64,000 nt of DNA, taken from positions 372,001 to 436,000 of the forward strand of contig NBIV01000013.1 in the NCBI GenBank assembly GCA_003194525.1, given 5' to 3'. Numbering within the stretch: position 1 is the first letter of the stretch; each line of letters starts with the position of its first letter. The notes below the pieces were generated by a model. That model had not been told where the DNA came from. It did no database searches and saw nothing but the letters and a program-made list of their open reading frames with translations. Source of the stretch: Gracilariopsis chorda. Lineage: Eukaryota; Rhodophyta; Florideophyceae; Gracilariales; Gracilariaceae. Both the position numbers and the translations under genes were made by a program. Shown here piece by piece: positions 41,021 to 50,511 of this stretch.

Positions 41021-41827
41021 TCATGTTGTACATGAAGGACTACCTGTGAACTTATTAGGATTGAGAGCAGCACGAGAAGTTTCAAAGCGTTCCAAAGCCG
41101 GGTCCATGCGAAACCCAAGTTCGGTGAAGGCCTCTGCGCGTAGAATACACGAGTCACATCCCGTACAAGGACGTCCGTCAGGTCCCGGGTCGTAGCAAGA
41201 ATGCGTCATACTATAATCAACGCCCAGTTGCAAACCTCGCTGAATGATCTGACGTTTAGTCCAGTGCAAAAGCGGGGCACGGATCTGCGGGGCGGCGTGC
41301 GACTGCACGCCCGCGCGCGTACCGACATCAGCCACGCGTTGAAAGCACTCAAAGAACTGAGGCCTACAATCGGGATACCCCGAATAATCGACGGCATTTG
41401 CTCCTATATAAATGTAAGAAGCCTGAATCGACTCTGCCAACGCAAGCGCATAGGATAGAAACAAGATATTTCGAGCAGGTACGTAGGTTTCTGGAATAGA
41501 TGCTTGCATGTCATTTGTAGATCGGTGTTTGGGAACTGCGATGTTGGTATCAGTTAGAGCGGATTGCGAGAAGATGCCTGTGTCTACGCGAGCGACGCGA
41601 TGCGAGAGTGCGCCTAGTTGCTTGGAGATCTTGGCAGCGGCCGAGATTTCATGGCGGTGACGTTGGTTATAGTCGAAGCATAGAGTCTGTGCGGAGAGGC
41701 CTTCGGACCTTGCTATGGCAAGAGTGGTTGCTGAGTCCAAGCCACCGGATAGTAAAACTACGGCAGACTTGTTTGGGAGAGTAGAGAGAGCGCGCGCGCG
41801 ATGAACTAGGGAGGAAATAGTCATCAT
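41021..41827 (-). CDS. queC: QueC-like 7-cyano-7-deazaguanine (preQ0) synthase
   Basis: 268 residues from the ATG at 41827. After a short, possibly targeting N terminus (MMTISSLVHRARALSTLPNK) comes the ATP-pyrophosphatase P-loop VVLLSGGLDSATTLAIA, then LCFDYNQRHRHEISAAAKI, YVPARNILFLSYALALAE, the substrate region GANAVDYSGYPDCRPQFFEC and the zinc site CYDPGPDGRPCTGCDSC (Cx8CxxCxxC). QueC converts 7-carboxy-7-deazaguanine to preQ0 with ATP and ammonia, a step of de novo queuosine/archaeosine synthesis. Eukaryotes usually only salvage queuine, so a nuclear copy suggests transfer from bacteria. It has no intron but sits between eukaryotic features, 165 bp from a tRNA gene. Confidence 0.92.
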   Translation of the reverse strand: MMTISSLVHRARALSTLPNKSAVVLLSGGLDSATTLAIARSEGLSAQTLCFDYNQRHRHEISAAAKISKQLGALSHRVARVDTGIFSQSALTDTNIAVPKHRSTNDMQASIPETYVPARNILFLSYALALAESIQASYIYIGANAVDYSGYPDCRPQFFECFQRVADVGTRAGVQSHAAPQIRAPLLHWTKRQIIQRGLQLGVDYSMTHSCYDPGPDGRPCTGCDSCILRAEAFTELGFRMDPALERFETSRAALNPNKFTGSPSCTT

Positions 41828-41972
41828 TCGGCAGGTGGAATGGCCGTAGGAAGAATCATCAGATCAGCACGCTCGTCATCATGATGCTGCCCTTGATCTT
41901 GAAGATCCCCTCAGGCGACGTCGCCCGACTGAACGTTCTCATCTACAGAGACACAGATTAATATACAGACAT

Positions 41973-41981
41973 AAAAAAAAA
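41973..41981 (-). terminator. RNA polymerase III terminator
   Basis: A run of nine T residues on the minus strand starting 10 nt beyond the 3' end of the tRNA-Lys gene. This is the normal Pol III stop signal. Confidence 0.85.
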
Positions 41982-41991
41982 CGCGTTCACG

Positions 41992-42078
41992 CACCTCAGG
42001 CGGGGCTCGAACCCGCGGCCATCAGGTTAAAAGCCTAACGCTCTAAATTGCGATGTGGACCAACTGAGCTACTGAGGC
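41992..42078 (-). tRNA. tRNA-Lys (UUU) with an insertion in the D-loop
   Basis: The acceptor arms GCCTCAG / CTGAGGT pair, with one G-U. The D-stem is GCTC/GAGC. The anticodon stem TTAGG/CCTGA closes the loop CTTTTAA, anticodon UUU. The T-arm is GCGGG-TTCGAGC-CCCGC. Without the extra 14 nt at 42045-42058 the D-loop is an ordinary AGTTGGTA, so the gene is a normal tRNA-Lys plus an insertion. CCA is not encoded. Both internal promoter boxes survive: the A-box lies 5' of the insertion. Confidence 0.93.
42045..42058 (-). other. 14-nt D-loop insertion, candidate ectopic tRNA intron
   Basis: The sequence CCACATCGCAATTT (minus strand) separates AGTTGGT from the final A and 3' D-stem. Ectopic D-arm introns are known in red algal (Cyanidioschyzon) nuclear tRNAs, where a tRNA endonuclease removes them. 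Exact splice borders are ambiguous by a nucleotide or two. Confidence 0.75.
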
Positions 42079-43274
42079 CGATTGCGCTGCAGAACCCGCC
42101 TATTTGCAAGATATTTATAGGACAAAATTTTTCTGGAGTGCATACTTGGCTTCAGCGAACCTTTGCACCAACAGATCCCGTTAAGCGATTCTCGAGTTCT
42201 GCTACTGTTGGACCAAGGTACAACAGTACCAAGTCACATGCGATATACGAACCAAATTTGGTACGTACAACGAGTCTCCAGGGCGCCAGTTGGACTTCGG
42301 CATTGGCCTTGTGGAGGTAGCAATGCGTGCATACGACGTGCATGTGATTTCCCCCAGTCGCCAGGTCGCTCCCTCCGAGCACTCATCACGTCAGCAATGC
42401 CTCTCATCCTCACGCAATAGCTCTACAACTTGCAACAAGATCTGTCCCATCAAGAATCGGACAAACAGAAGCATCGTCAAGAGACGTAGGGGAACAGTGC
42501 TTCCTCCGAAAGTCAGGTCATTACGTCTTCAATAGTTCTCCGAAACCACGCTTGACGAGAAAGCTGGCGTAATTCCGCCTCTACGCGTTGTCCGACACTG
42601 AACAACACCTTCAATTTTGTACACCTTGCGTTTATTGCAGGCTACAGCAAGCTGTTCTTGTTTGATCCCAGTTAGATAGCGACTACAACAACACACCTGT
42701 GTTTGGTACACATGTGTTCAACAGCTTTACCGTTTCGTTAGATGTCTGCTATCTTACACTTCTTTTTCTGCGTACCTCTCGGCTGTCTCTGGTGCAACAC
42801 GACAGCGCGCTTGCGAGTCATGTCACGATATAGAAACTGTGCCCAGCCCACTACCCTCTTTTTATGCATGAACGTCACTGCAATCATGATTGCATCACGT
42901 ATCAACCTGTGTACACAAGTTATCCTATAATAGCGCACTCGTCCCTAGGGTTTCGAGACATATTATGTACTTGCCGGACTCACTGGCTCTTAATTCAAGT
43001 CAACATGCTGCAAATAACTTCGAGCATGTCTCTTCACCGTCTTGCAATTAAAACTCCATGTACCGTGTTCATTCGACGTCCATTAACCTTCCCGTACACC
43101 CTACACCTTTCCAGTTTAATTGCAGTGATATTTCAACATGCCGACACCATACTGCTGCCATCAACACTGTTTAACAGCTTCTTCACCAGCGCAGCAAGGC
43201 CGGCATTGCGATTTCTGCCGCATCATCGCCCGACAACTTTTTCGACCTTCGCACTGACGCTCTGCTAAACAATC
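42079..43274. other. Intergenic
   Basis: No gene recognised between tRNA-Lys and the FkbM gene. Confidence 0.45.
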
Positions 43275-44249
43275 ATGCTCAGTTTCATCGCGGCTATCTT
43301 TCTAAGTCTTGTGATTGCCATAGCAGCAATTCCGTTGCCCTTTGCAGCTCTAAGACAGAAACGGGTGTTTACCACAAATGTTTTGGACGGTTTCAAGAAG
43401 GATCACCCCCAACTGTTCCCCCCCGGTCTAGGAAGCAAGAATGCCAGTCGAATGGTTGTTCTAGATATAGGAGCAAACAATGGTGATTCATACACTCTCA
43501 GAGCTTATAAGGAAGGACATACCGTCGTTGCATTTGAACCCAGTCCAATGGTCAAAGATCTTTTTAAGGATGTCATGAACGAAAATCGTGTCAGGCTGAC
43601 TGTCGTTAACGGAAGCACTGGAGTACCTTCTAAAGCACAAGGCGTCACTGCTTCGTCCCTGAAGATCGGCGACAGGAACAAAGTATATCTAATTCCGGCT
43701 GCTCTGTCAAAGAAGACTACAATCCTTAATCTGCACCAATCTCCGTGTTCAGATAAGCGAAAGTGCGGTAAGATCAATCGTCTCGTTGAAGACTCTAAAT
43801 CAAAGAATATAGTCAAGGTCCCGGTGTACCGATTGGATGACATTTCCTTCCCAGTAGACCCAGAGAAAGTATGGTTTATGAAGATAGATGTGGAGGGCCA
43901 TGAGCTGGAAGTTTTGCAGGGAGCAAGGAATTTCATCAAGAGCGCTAAGATTCCATACATTGGCCTTGAATTTGCCGCACATGGAAGGGCAGGGATTCAG
44001 TGGGGAGTTGATCTTTTGGAAGAGCTGCACAAACAACAGTATTCTTGTTACCATTTGAGAGGATTTGGAAAATGTCATGATCGGGAACACAGGTCCCCGA
44101 GTCTCAAGTGTAACTATCCCTTCTCCGTGAACGACTGGAAACAGGCTCCTACGTTTGAGGAATACGCAGAAACTTTTGAAATCTCTGCAAATAGGCCGAA
44201 AAAGGCTAGTCTTTCAGACATTATGTGCGTCAGGAGCAAACGTGAATAG
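43275..44249 (+). CDS. FkbM-family SAM-dependent methyltransferase, secretory
   Basis: 324 residues from the ATG at 43275. An N-terminal hydrophobic helix (MLSFIAAIFLSLVIAIAAIP) is a signal peptide or anchor. The FkbM core has motif I VVLDIGANNGDSYTLRAYKE, the acidic strand VVAFEPSPMVKDLF, and the family hallmark KIDVEGHELEVLQGARNFI. Cysteines in the C-terminal half (CYHLRGFGKCHDREH) suit a luminal protein. FkbM enzymes O-methylate sugars and other small molecules; with the sulfotransferase 11 kb away, polysaccharide modification is a reasonable guess, but the acceptor is unknown. Confidence 0.87.
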   Translation: MLSFIAAIFLSLVIAIAAIPLPFAALRQKRVFTTNVLDGFKKDHPQLFPPGLGSKNASRMVVLDIGANNGDSYTLRAYKEGHTVVAFEPSPMVKDLFKDVMNENRVRLTVVNGSTGVPSKAQGVTASSLKIGDRNKVYLIPAALSKKTTILNLHQSPCSDKRKCGKINRLVEDSKSKNIVKVPVYRLDDISFPVDPEKVWFMKIDVEGHELEVLQGARNFIKSAKIPYIGLEFAAHGRAGIQWGVDLLEELHKQQYSCYHLRGFGKCHDREHRSPSLKCNYPFSVNDWKQAPTFEEYAETFEISANRPKKASLSDIMCVRSKRE

Positions 44250-46371
44250 CTTCTCACTCCTTACACTTCGGAGCCTGGCAAATCTATATCTCCAGACATA
44301 GATTCCTTGCGGCAAGCTCTGGTCCCCGTGCGAATGTATTAAGAACATCTTGTGGTTTTGGTGTTTTGTAGGCATCCGAACTATAGTCCGTTAGATGATC
44401 ACTCGCATAACTTGCAAACAAAGCCATCGAAAGTTACCTCATTTCCCATCGCAACTAGTAACCGTTCTAGTTAACAAGACACATTACTGACCGGCATAAA
44501 AGTACCCTTGAGAATTCTTTTAAACTGGTGCTGCCTTATTATATCTGCTGTTGGGAAGCCACAAAAGCTCTTGGCCTTCCTGAAGAGAGAAAGCTTTTAC
44601 TGAAAGCTCTCCTTCAACTTAGTTATAGAAAGCTGTTGTCCACAATAAAGAAGAAGAAGAAGAAGCTGTTGGGAAATAGACTTGAGCGCAGTTTCGCCAT
44701 TGGCCGAGAAGAGCACAAAAAGATGCAAATCACTGTGTGCATAGTTACCCGTTGAGAAGAAAAGTTCAGCGCGACGACATGCCAGATCGAAGTGAAAGAG
44801 GACATGGAGATATTGTCCATAGGCCAGAGCGTGGCCAGACAGGTTTCTTGGGTTCCTGCGACTAAACAAGTATCTCTGAGTAGATGCTTCCCGTCAAAAG
44901 CCGCAACGAGGCGTTACGAGCCTACACAAAACCGTACAAACGTGAGCTGCGGTTGATCATTATCATCATCATTATTATCATCATGGACATATCTAATCAG
45001 ACATTGAGGGCCCAGAAGAAAAAGTAGTTGACGACTTCGCGGGTAGAAGGCTACCGTAGATAGATAGCCAAACCTTTATCGACGATAGAGATCAATAGGA
45101 GTTATGCAGCACAAATACCCAAGGGGGATAAAACGGTAGCCTTCTAACACTTCAAACTTGGGTGATGCTAGCAAATTTGTATTTTGGTCACCTTGAGTGC
45201 CGTTTACCAACGGCAGGCGTTCGTACACCGAACAACGTAATTACGAACTTCGTAATGACGAACTTGAAATTGTTGTTGTATGTGGCGGATGAGACCTAAT
45301 TCCGACTTCGACGACATAACCATGTAAGAAACTAGGCTCTGCCTGGTGGGCCAAGTTCTTGAGGCAGAACCAGATGCGGATCCATTTAGATTCCTTCTGA
45401 TTCGCATCAGCAGGGAGGTCGGCACACCCCGGCGGCCAGATTAATGCATCGTGGCCAAAGACCAGCGCTTCTCGCGTGATCTCTCAGCGCAGCACTAATC
45501 CTGCAAAAACCATGACATCGCAGCTTTAAAGATGAGCTGCGACAGCTTCAGCTTCAATTACATTTCGCCTTGACGAGTTTGGCGACTCTTGGAGTTATTC
45601 GGGCTTTCAAGTGCGAACGCTATGGCCAGAATGTCAGCAATTGCTAGCAATCCCAACCTTTACCCTTGGGTAATCTGTGTGGAGGCGAAACTCCAAACAT
45701 AGGGTTAGCTGTACCATTTACCCATTCTGCGTTTCCTCTGATTCACGCAAGTTGGAATTACGGCACACCACGTCGGCGGATCAATGCAGTGCTGCAGTGC
45801 GCCCAGGGTAGAGACACTGGTGCCTCGCGCATGATCCGTCGCAGTGATAGTTCAGCATGCTTTGCAACTCTCATTGACCTGTGCCGGTGCCTTGAGTACC
45901 TTTGTACCAGAAGGGTGCAAAGCTTGCACAAGGCTTCTTATGGTCCCTGAACCACCCTGAACCACCCTGAACCACCATCTGAATTGCTCTACGGAATGCT
46001 ATCAGTTGCGCATTTTACGAATATCATGTGATACTCCGATACCAAAGCGAATTGGGTCTCTTTGTCGATCGAAGCTACTGAACACAAGCTACCCACCTTC
46101 CCCCGACGTGCTGCTATTCCGCCACAGCGACTAGGGCAAGCGAGATGGAGATTCGATTGGGTCTATCACGAAGAGCAAGCAGTTCATGCTAGCTTTGCAT
46201 GTTTTGAGCGCATGGCATCCAATTCCGAGGTCGTGATAGAAGTATCTGCAATCAAGAACTTTAGCTTCGTGGCCACTGTCTTTTGCTTAAGTAACATGAT
46301 GGAGGATTATCAACTGAAGTGTTATCAGGTACCGACGTCATTGCCAAAACAGCCCAGTAGTATGGCGTCAT
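44250..46371. other. Intergenic with small repeats
   Basis: No gene recognised. Small features: an ATC/ATT-rich microsatellite near 44955-44985, AGAAGGCTAC at 45045-45054 and on the other strand at 45136-45145, and three tandem copies of a 10-bp unit ACCACCCTGA-like at about 45949-45976. Confidence 0.5.
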
Positions 46372-46374
46372 ACT

Positions 46375-46396
46375 GAGCGACTCCGAAAAACACAAA
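46375..46396 (+). repeat. Left terminal inverted repeat of the Harbinger-like element
   Basis: 22 bp identical to the reverse complement of 60341-60362. Preceded by target duplication ACT (46372-46374). Confidence 0.88.
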
Positions 46397-46430
46397 GACA
46401 CAGTTTGTGTGTGCACAATGGTCATAAATG

Positions 46431-46889
46431 TGATACGACTGGGCTACAAAAGTGTCCGGCCAGACACTGATGCGAGCTTGTCCAGCGATACTTGTAGTGA
46501 GCTTCCACGAGCGTAGGCGGAACCGAGTTTGAATGAACGAATCAGCTTGTAGTGAGCTCCCACACTCCCCGGTCAAACTCGGTGGAGCCGAAGCGAAGCG
46601 TATGTAACGTTTTGACAACGTGTTGTGTAGATGTGTAGATGTGTAGGTGTGATTGTAGTGTAGATGTGTAGGTGTGATTGTAGTGTAGACGTGTAATACT
46701 CCCCGGTGATCGGTGTGACTTTGTGCGACGGAAAGTGCGGAGCAGAGGCAATGGCGACTGGTGAGAATCGAACTGTGTACCACAGCGGCAGCGATGAAGG
46801 CCCATAACCTGTGATACGACTGGGCTACAAAAGTGTCCGGCCAGACACTGATGCGAGCTTGTCCAGCGATACTTGTAGTGAGCTCCCAC
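46431..46889. repeat. Subterminal 78-bp direct repeats, 25-bp minisatellite and tRNA-like boxes
   Basis: A 78-bp unit occurs at 46431-46508 and 46812-46889 with one visible mismatch; its last part (CTTGTAGTGAGCTCCCAC) recurs near 46544. Between the copies a 25-bp unit is repeated twice (46638-46687). On the minus strand the second copy begins TAGCCCAGTCGTATCAC, like a Pol III A-box, and about 45 nt on has AGTTCGATTCT, like a B-box, suggesting a decayed tRNA or tRNA-derived SINE. The arms do not fold well, so no tRNA is called. Confidence 0.65.
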
Positions 46890-47147
46890 AATAAATCGCC
46901 CATATTTGTGCGTACACAAACAGGCAATTTGCTCGACGTTCAGACGCGGATGTACTTGTTTGTGCCCCCGCGCAAACGAGCAATCTGCTTTGCTTCCAAG
47001 CAGCGCCAAACATAACGCAGCACGCGCACAGGCCTCCACCGCTGTTCATATCAACACACCACTCGTCCATCGTTCTGCTTCCCTTCTTGTCGTTTGCTTG
47101 CCGCTTTGCGTATCTCGCGACAAAATAAGACACTCCGGCTCACCGAC

Positions 47148-48244
47148 ATGGTGCAAGGCGACCCCAACGGCGATGAAATCCTGCCTTGTCGAACGTCTGA
47201 CACTCAGCTTCCATACAACCCAAATCCAAGTGGTCAAGACTGCATCAACACCTCTTGTTCAGAGTATAAAACGCTCCGTGAGGCTGATAAAGCCCACAAT
47301 CCAACATTACCATCCTTGACTATTTTCAATCGCAGCACGCCTTCAAATCCACCACATCAGAATCTCAACATAAGTTTAGCACCATCGGAAAAGACCGCAA
47401 ACCAGAAATCAAAGCCACACCGCAGCAAGACCATTGCTAACAGAGGGAGGAAACGCAATCGCAAGGGCGTAAAAAAGAGCACCACATCGGCCGGTCGAGG
47501 AGCAACATTTACCGAGAAAGAGTTGCATAGTTTGTTAGACATTCTTGAAGAAAAACTTCCAGTTGGTGGACATGAATGGGACGTTGTCACCGCGACGCAA
47601 TAAGCGCGATATACAGAAGAGAACCGGAGTACGGATTCTTTGAGGAGGAAATTTGCACTACTGTATAGAAAGGCAGCTCCAACGGCAGATTCACGCATAC
47701 CTCCGTCAGTGTTGAGGGCCAAGAAAATAAGAAAGGACATGACAAAACGAATTGATCTGGGAGATGACGAAGACATGATGGAGTATTTTCCGGAGAGGAA
47801 TGTGACGAGGATCTCCAAACAGTGACGAACCCAGATCAGGAGAAAGAGAGCGGTAAAGAAGGAGACACAGCACCTCCCGCACGGTCTGATACACCATCTG
47901 CAACCGTACCCATGTATCCAATAGTTCACAAACGAGCCAGGCGACCCGAGAAAGAGGACAACGATGTTCTGGAATTATTTAAAGCTTCTCTTTTACAAGA
48001 ACGAGAATTTCGACTGGCGGAAACACAGCGATTAGAACAAAAAAGGGAAGAGGCAAGGGAGAGAAGGCAAGAAAAGGCCCGCCTTAGGCTGGATCAGCAG
48101 AAAGAAGAGAGGAAGTTGCGTCAGGAGGAAAAAGAGGAAGCACGCAAACATCGAGAAGAAGAAAGACAAAGTTGCGAATCGTTTATGCAAATGTTTATGA
48201 TGTTCCTTGCAAAAGGGCAAGCCCTAAGCCGTGATTCTCAGTAG
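47148..48244 (+). pseudogene. DUF6818/MYB-SANT-like protein of the Harbinger-like element
   Basis: From an ATG at 47148 (MVQGDPNGDEILPCRTSDTQ) a basic linker leads to a SANT-like domain: GATFTEKELHSLLDILEEKL, GGHEWDVVTATQ, then a TAA at 47601-47603, then in the same frame STDSLRRKFALLYRKAAPTA and SRIPPSVLRAKKIRKDM. Near 47822 the frame shifts by one base (a single missing nucleotide would explain it) and continues VTNPDQEKESG... into a long charged coiled coil ending at 48244. The pattern is that of DUF6818 proteins, common in oomycete and algal transposons, which probably bind the element's ends with the transposase. Broken in two places. Confidence 0.7.
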
Positions 48245-48249
48245 CGCCT

Positions 48250-49280
48250 TAAAAACCGAGTTCTTTGAACAATATTGAATTCGCCTCTATACTAAGATAG
48301 GGCATGAACGTGTGCAGTATGTGGTTGATACCCACAATTCGGGTTCAAACATTAAAGAGGCGCAGGACTAAGTTCAAAACTAACTTGCTCTCGCCACGTT
48401 TTTCGTAAACAAAGCGGTCCTTCAAACGAGGGAATGAACCCTGGAAGGCTTTCATGCCCCACTCAGCAGCCTATCGGGCAGACTTTGCTTGTCATGACTT
48501 CAGAAGTTCAGACCTGCTGGTCGTGATGGGTAGCTCTTGAGACGACTTTATCAGAAATGGGTAATGTCCCTTGCTAAAAGCTGAGTCAACAACACAGGTG
48601 GCACAACTTTCCTTGTAAACGAGATTTAGTCTTTCATATATCTTTCCGCACTCTGCGACAACTGAGTGATGTATTGATCCTGGAGCATTGTAAGCAGCAG
48701 CTATGACGTCACCTGCCGGCACAATGACGAGAACATTTCCAACGTAATGATCATGCTGCCATCCGTTGTAGAACATGTTTTGAATAATAGCATTCCCAGT
48801 TTGTTGCAGGTAAAGCTTTAATCCATCCGCCATAGCATAAAATTCCCCAAGAAGAGAGTATTTTTCACTTACAGCAGCTTTAAATCTTCTGATTTCCTCA
48901 GAGTTTGGCATACATATTCTAGCATTTTCCTCATGTCGCAACGCTCGCAGCAAAAGCCGGCGTCCAAAACGCAAAAACATAGAACAAACGGAGGCCGTTA
49001 TCCCAAATATAATACAAAGTACCATCGTTGATCCTCTAGTTCGATACCAGAAAGCGTTAATGCAAGACAATACAACGCTGTTAAAGATCTCGGGGGACCT
49101 CGGGCTTTAGCTCTAGTAGGAATAATGCAAATGTGACCATTTCAACTGTACGGGGTGTAGCTTGTATAAAGTGGTTCAAAAAAGGAAAGTAAATATTCAA
49201 ACGATTTGTGGTCAAAGCCACAGAGAGTTATTAGGGATTGATCGCATCCTGAGCCAAAAAGGATGGTGAACACTGATGAA
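48250..49280 (-). pseudogene. PIF/Harbinger-type DDE transposase, decayed
   Basis: Read on the minus strand: GCDQSLITLCGFDHKSFEYL, a stop, SLTALYCLALTLSG, a frameshift near 49065, then 192 residues with WYRTRGSTMVLCIIFGITAS, EFYAMADGLKLYLQQTGNAI (first catalytic Asp), MFYNGWQHDHYVGNVLVIVP, APGSIHHSVVAECG (His where an Asp is usual) and CVVDSAFSKGHYPFLIKSSQ. After in-frame stops at 48492-48494 and just beyond, AAEWGMKAFQGSFPRLKDRF and GINHILHTFMPYL finish the domain. The order matches DDE_Tnp_4 transposases of the oomycete/algal kind. Several stops and a lost catalytic residue make it non-functional. The gypsy element inserted about 140 bp upstream. Confidence 0.82.
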
Positions 49281-49423
49281 CATGGACTTAGTAAAGCTTT
49301 CCGAGTATTTCGACGATCATGAAGACTTTCGCCAGTGAAAGATAGTCTTCTTCGAAAGTCTATTTATCATGTTTTCTTTGAGCGCTTTAGTTGGAGGAGA
49401 AAGAAAAGACGGTTCATGGCGAC

Positions 49424-50255
49424 TGTGGTACAATGCCCCAAAGAGGAAAAACACCGAAAGACGTTCGGGATCTTCCTCTGACGAGGTGAACCCAGTTGGG
49501 TAGAGCCCTCCCAGAGGTGTCACGGCGAAGCCGGTTTGTAAGACCAGGGACACCTGTCGCGACTTGCGCAGTGAGGTGAAGGCGAAGAATCGGTATCCGC
49601 GTGAGCGGGGTGTGATCCTCAGTAGAGGTATGTTTCCACGTAAGTGGGGATGTGTGAGCGGGTGCACACAGGAGAGCCGCGGGTAGCGGGATGTACTACC
49701 CTGAAAGGGGGAAAGGAGGAGAGTGAAGGGAAAGGAGGAAGAGGAGGCGAGGCTGAGTTGCGAGAGCGACGAACAAATACGGCAATGCCGGTGGACAGGA
49801 CTCCCTATACAGGGCGAAACACCAATGTGATTGGAACAATTTTACTCCCAAGGATGGGTCTCTTTAGATGTGCAAGGGGGTTAGATGTCCCGTGGTTTAC
49901 GGCGTTTCCCTCCAAGGAGGAGTAGAGCACGCGCGCAAGCGGCAACAACTAGAGCCAATTCCCCAGGTTGGGGTCCCTTGTTGGGGAAGTTTTACTGGTG
50001 CGACGGCAGTGCGCCGTCGCACTAAGTACTAGCTTCCAAGAAATGGGTGTGAAAATAATAAATAATATTAACTAAAATACTCCAAATTTCGTGGCAACAT
50101 CCACTACTGTGGCCAACCGCCAATTGACCCAAAACCGTGTCCCACGTGTCCATACCCACCGTTGTGGGGCGTAGTTCATATACACACTACACAACCGATA
50201 ATATCGGGAAAGCGTTCAAGTACCAAGAATCCCTCCTTGAGGGCGTTGCACTACA
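49424..50255 (-). repeat. 3' LTR of the gypsy element (mosaic sequence)
   Basis: 832 bp, from TGTGGTACAA to TTGCACTACA on the plus strand (TG...CA ends with a near-perfect 10-bp inverted terminal repeat). Its first ~430 bp are almost identical to the solo LTR at 61022, but its last ~400 bp are almost identical to its partner LTR at 59354-60180. Confidence 0.95.
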
Positions 50256-50267
50256 TATCCCCCCCCT
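50256..50267 (-). promoter_or_regulatory. Polypurine tract
   Basis: AGGGGGGGGATA on the minus strand directly abuts the 3' LTR, the position where plus-strand DNA synthesis is primed. It fixes the element's orientation. Confidence 0.8.
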
Positions 50268-50511
50268 AAGACGGGAAAACGACCGCGGACGCGGATGGTT
50301 CCCAGACGAAAATGGGTGGTAAAAGCGCGTGCGCCTTTTCCGTTTCTCCTTTCCTGGCATAGCCAGCTAGTGGAGTATAGTGTTGTGGGGAGCTAGCTGC
50401 TCCCTTGAATAAACTTCCCCGTTTAGAACGGTGATTCTCGTTTGAGTTCCCCGTCTTCGACGGACCTTGCCTTGTTATCCTTTCCTATCGCCCTCCGTTC
50501 GCGCGGCAACG

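Noticed and set aside
46745-46835. A tRNA gene on the minus strand
   Set aside because: A- and B-box-like sequences exist but acceptor and T-stems do not pair, so only a tRNA-like relic is noted.
46325-47039. Overlapping minus-strand frames of 165-200 codons
   Set aside because: They are made by the duplicated 78-bp unit and minisatellite; the products repeat themselves and match no domain.
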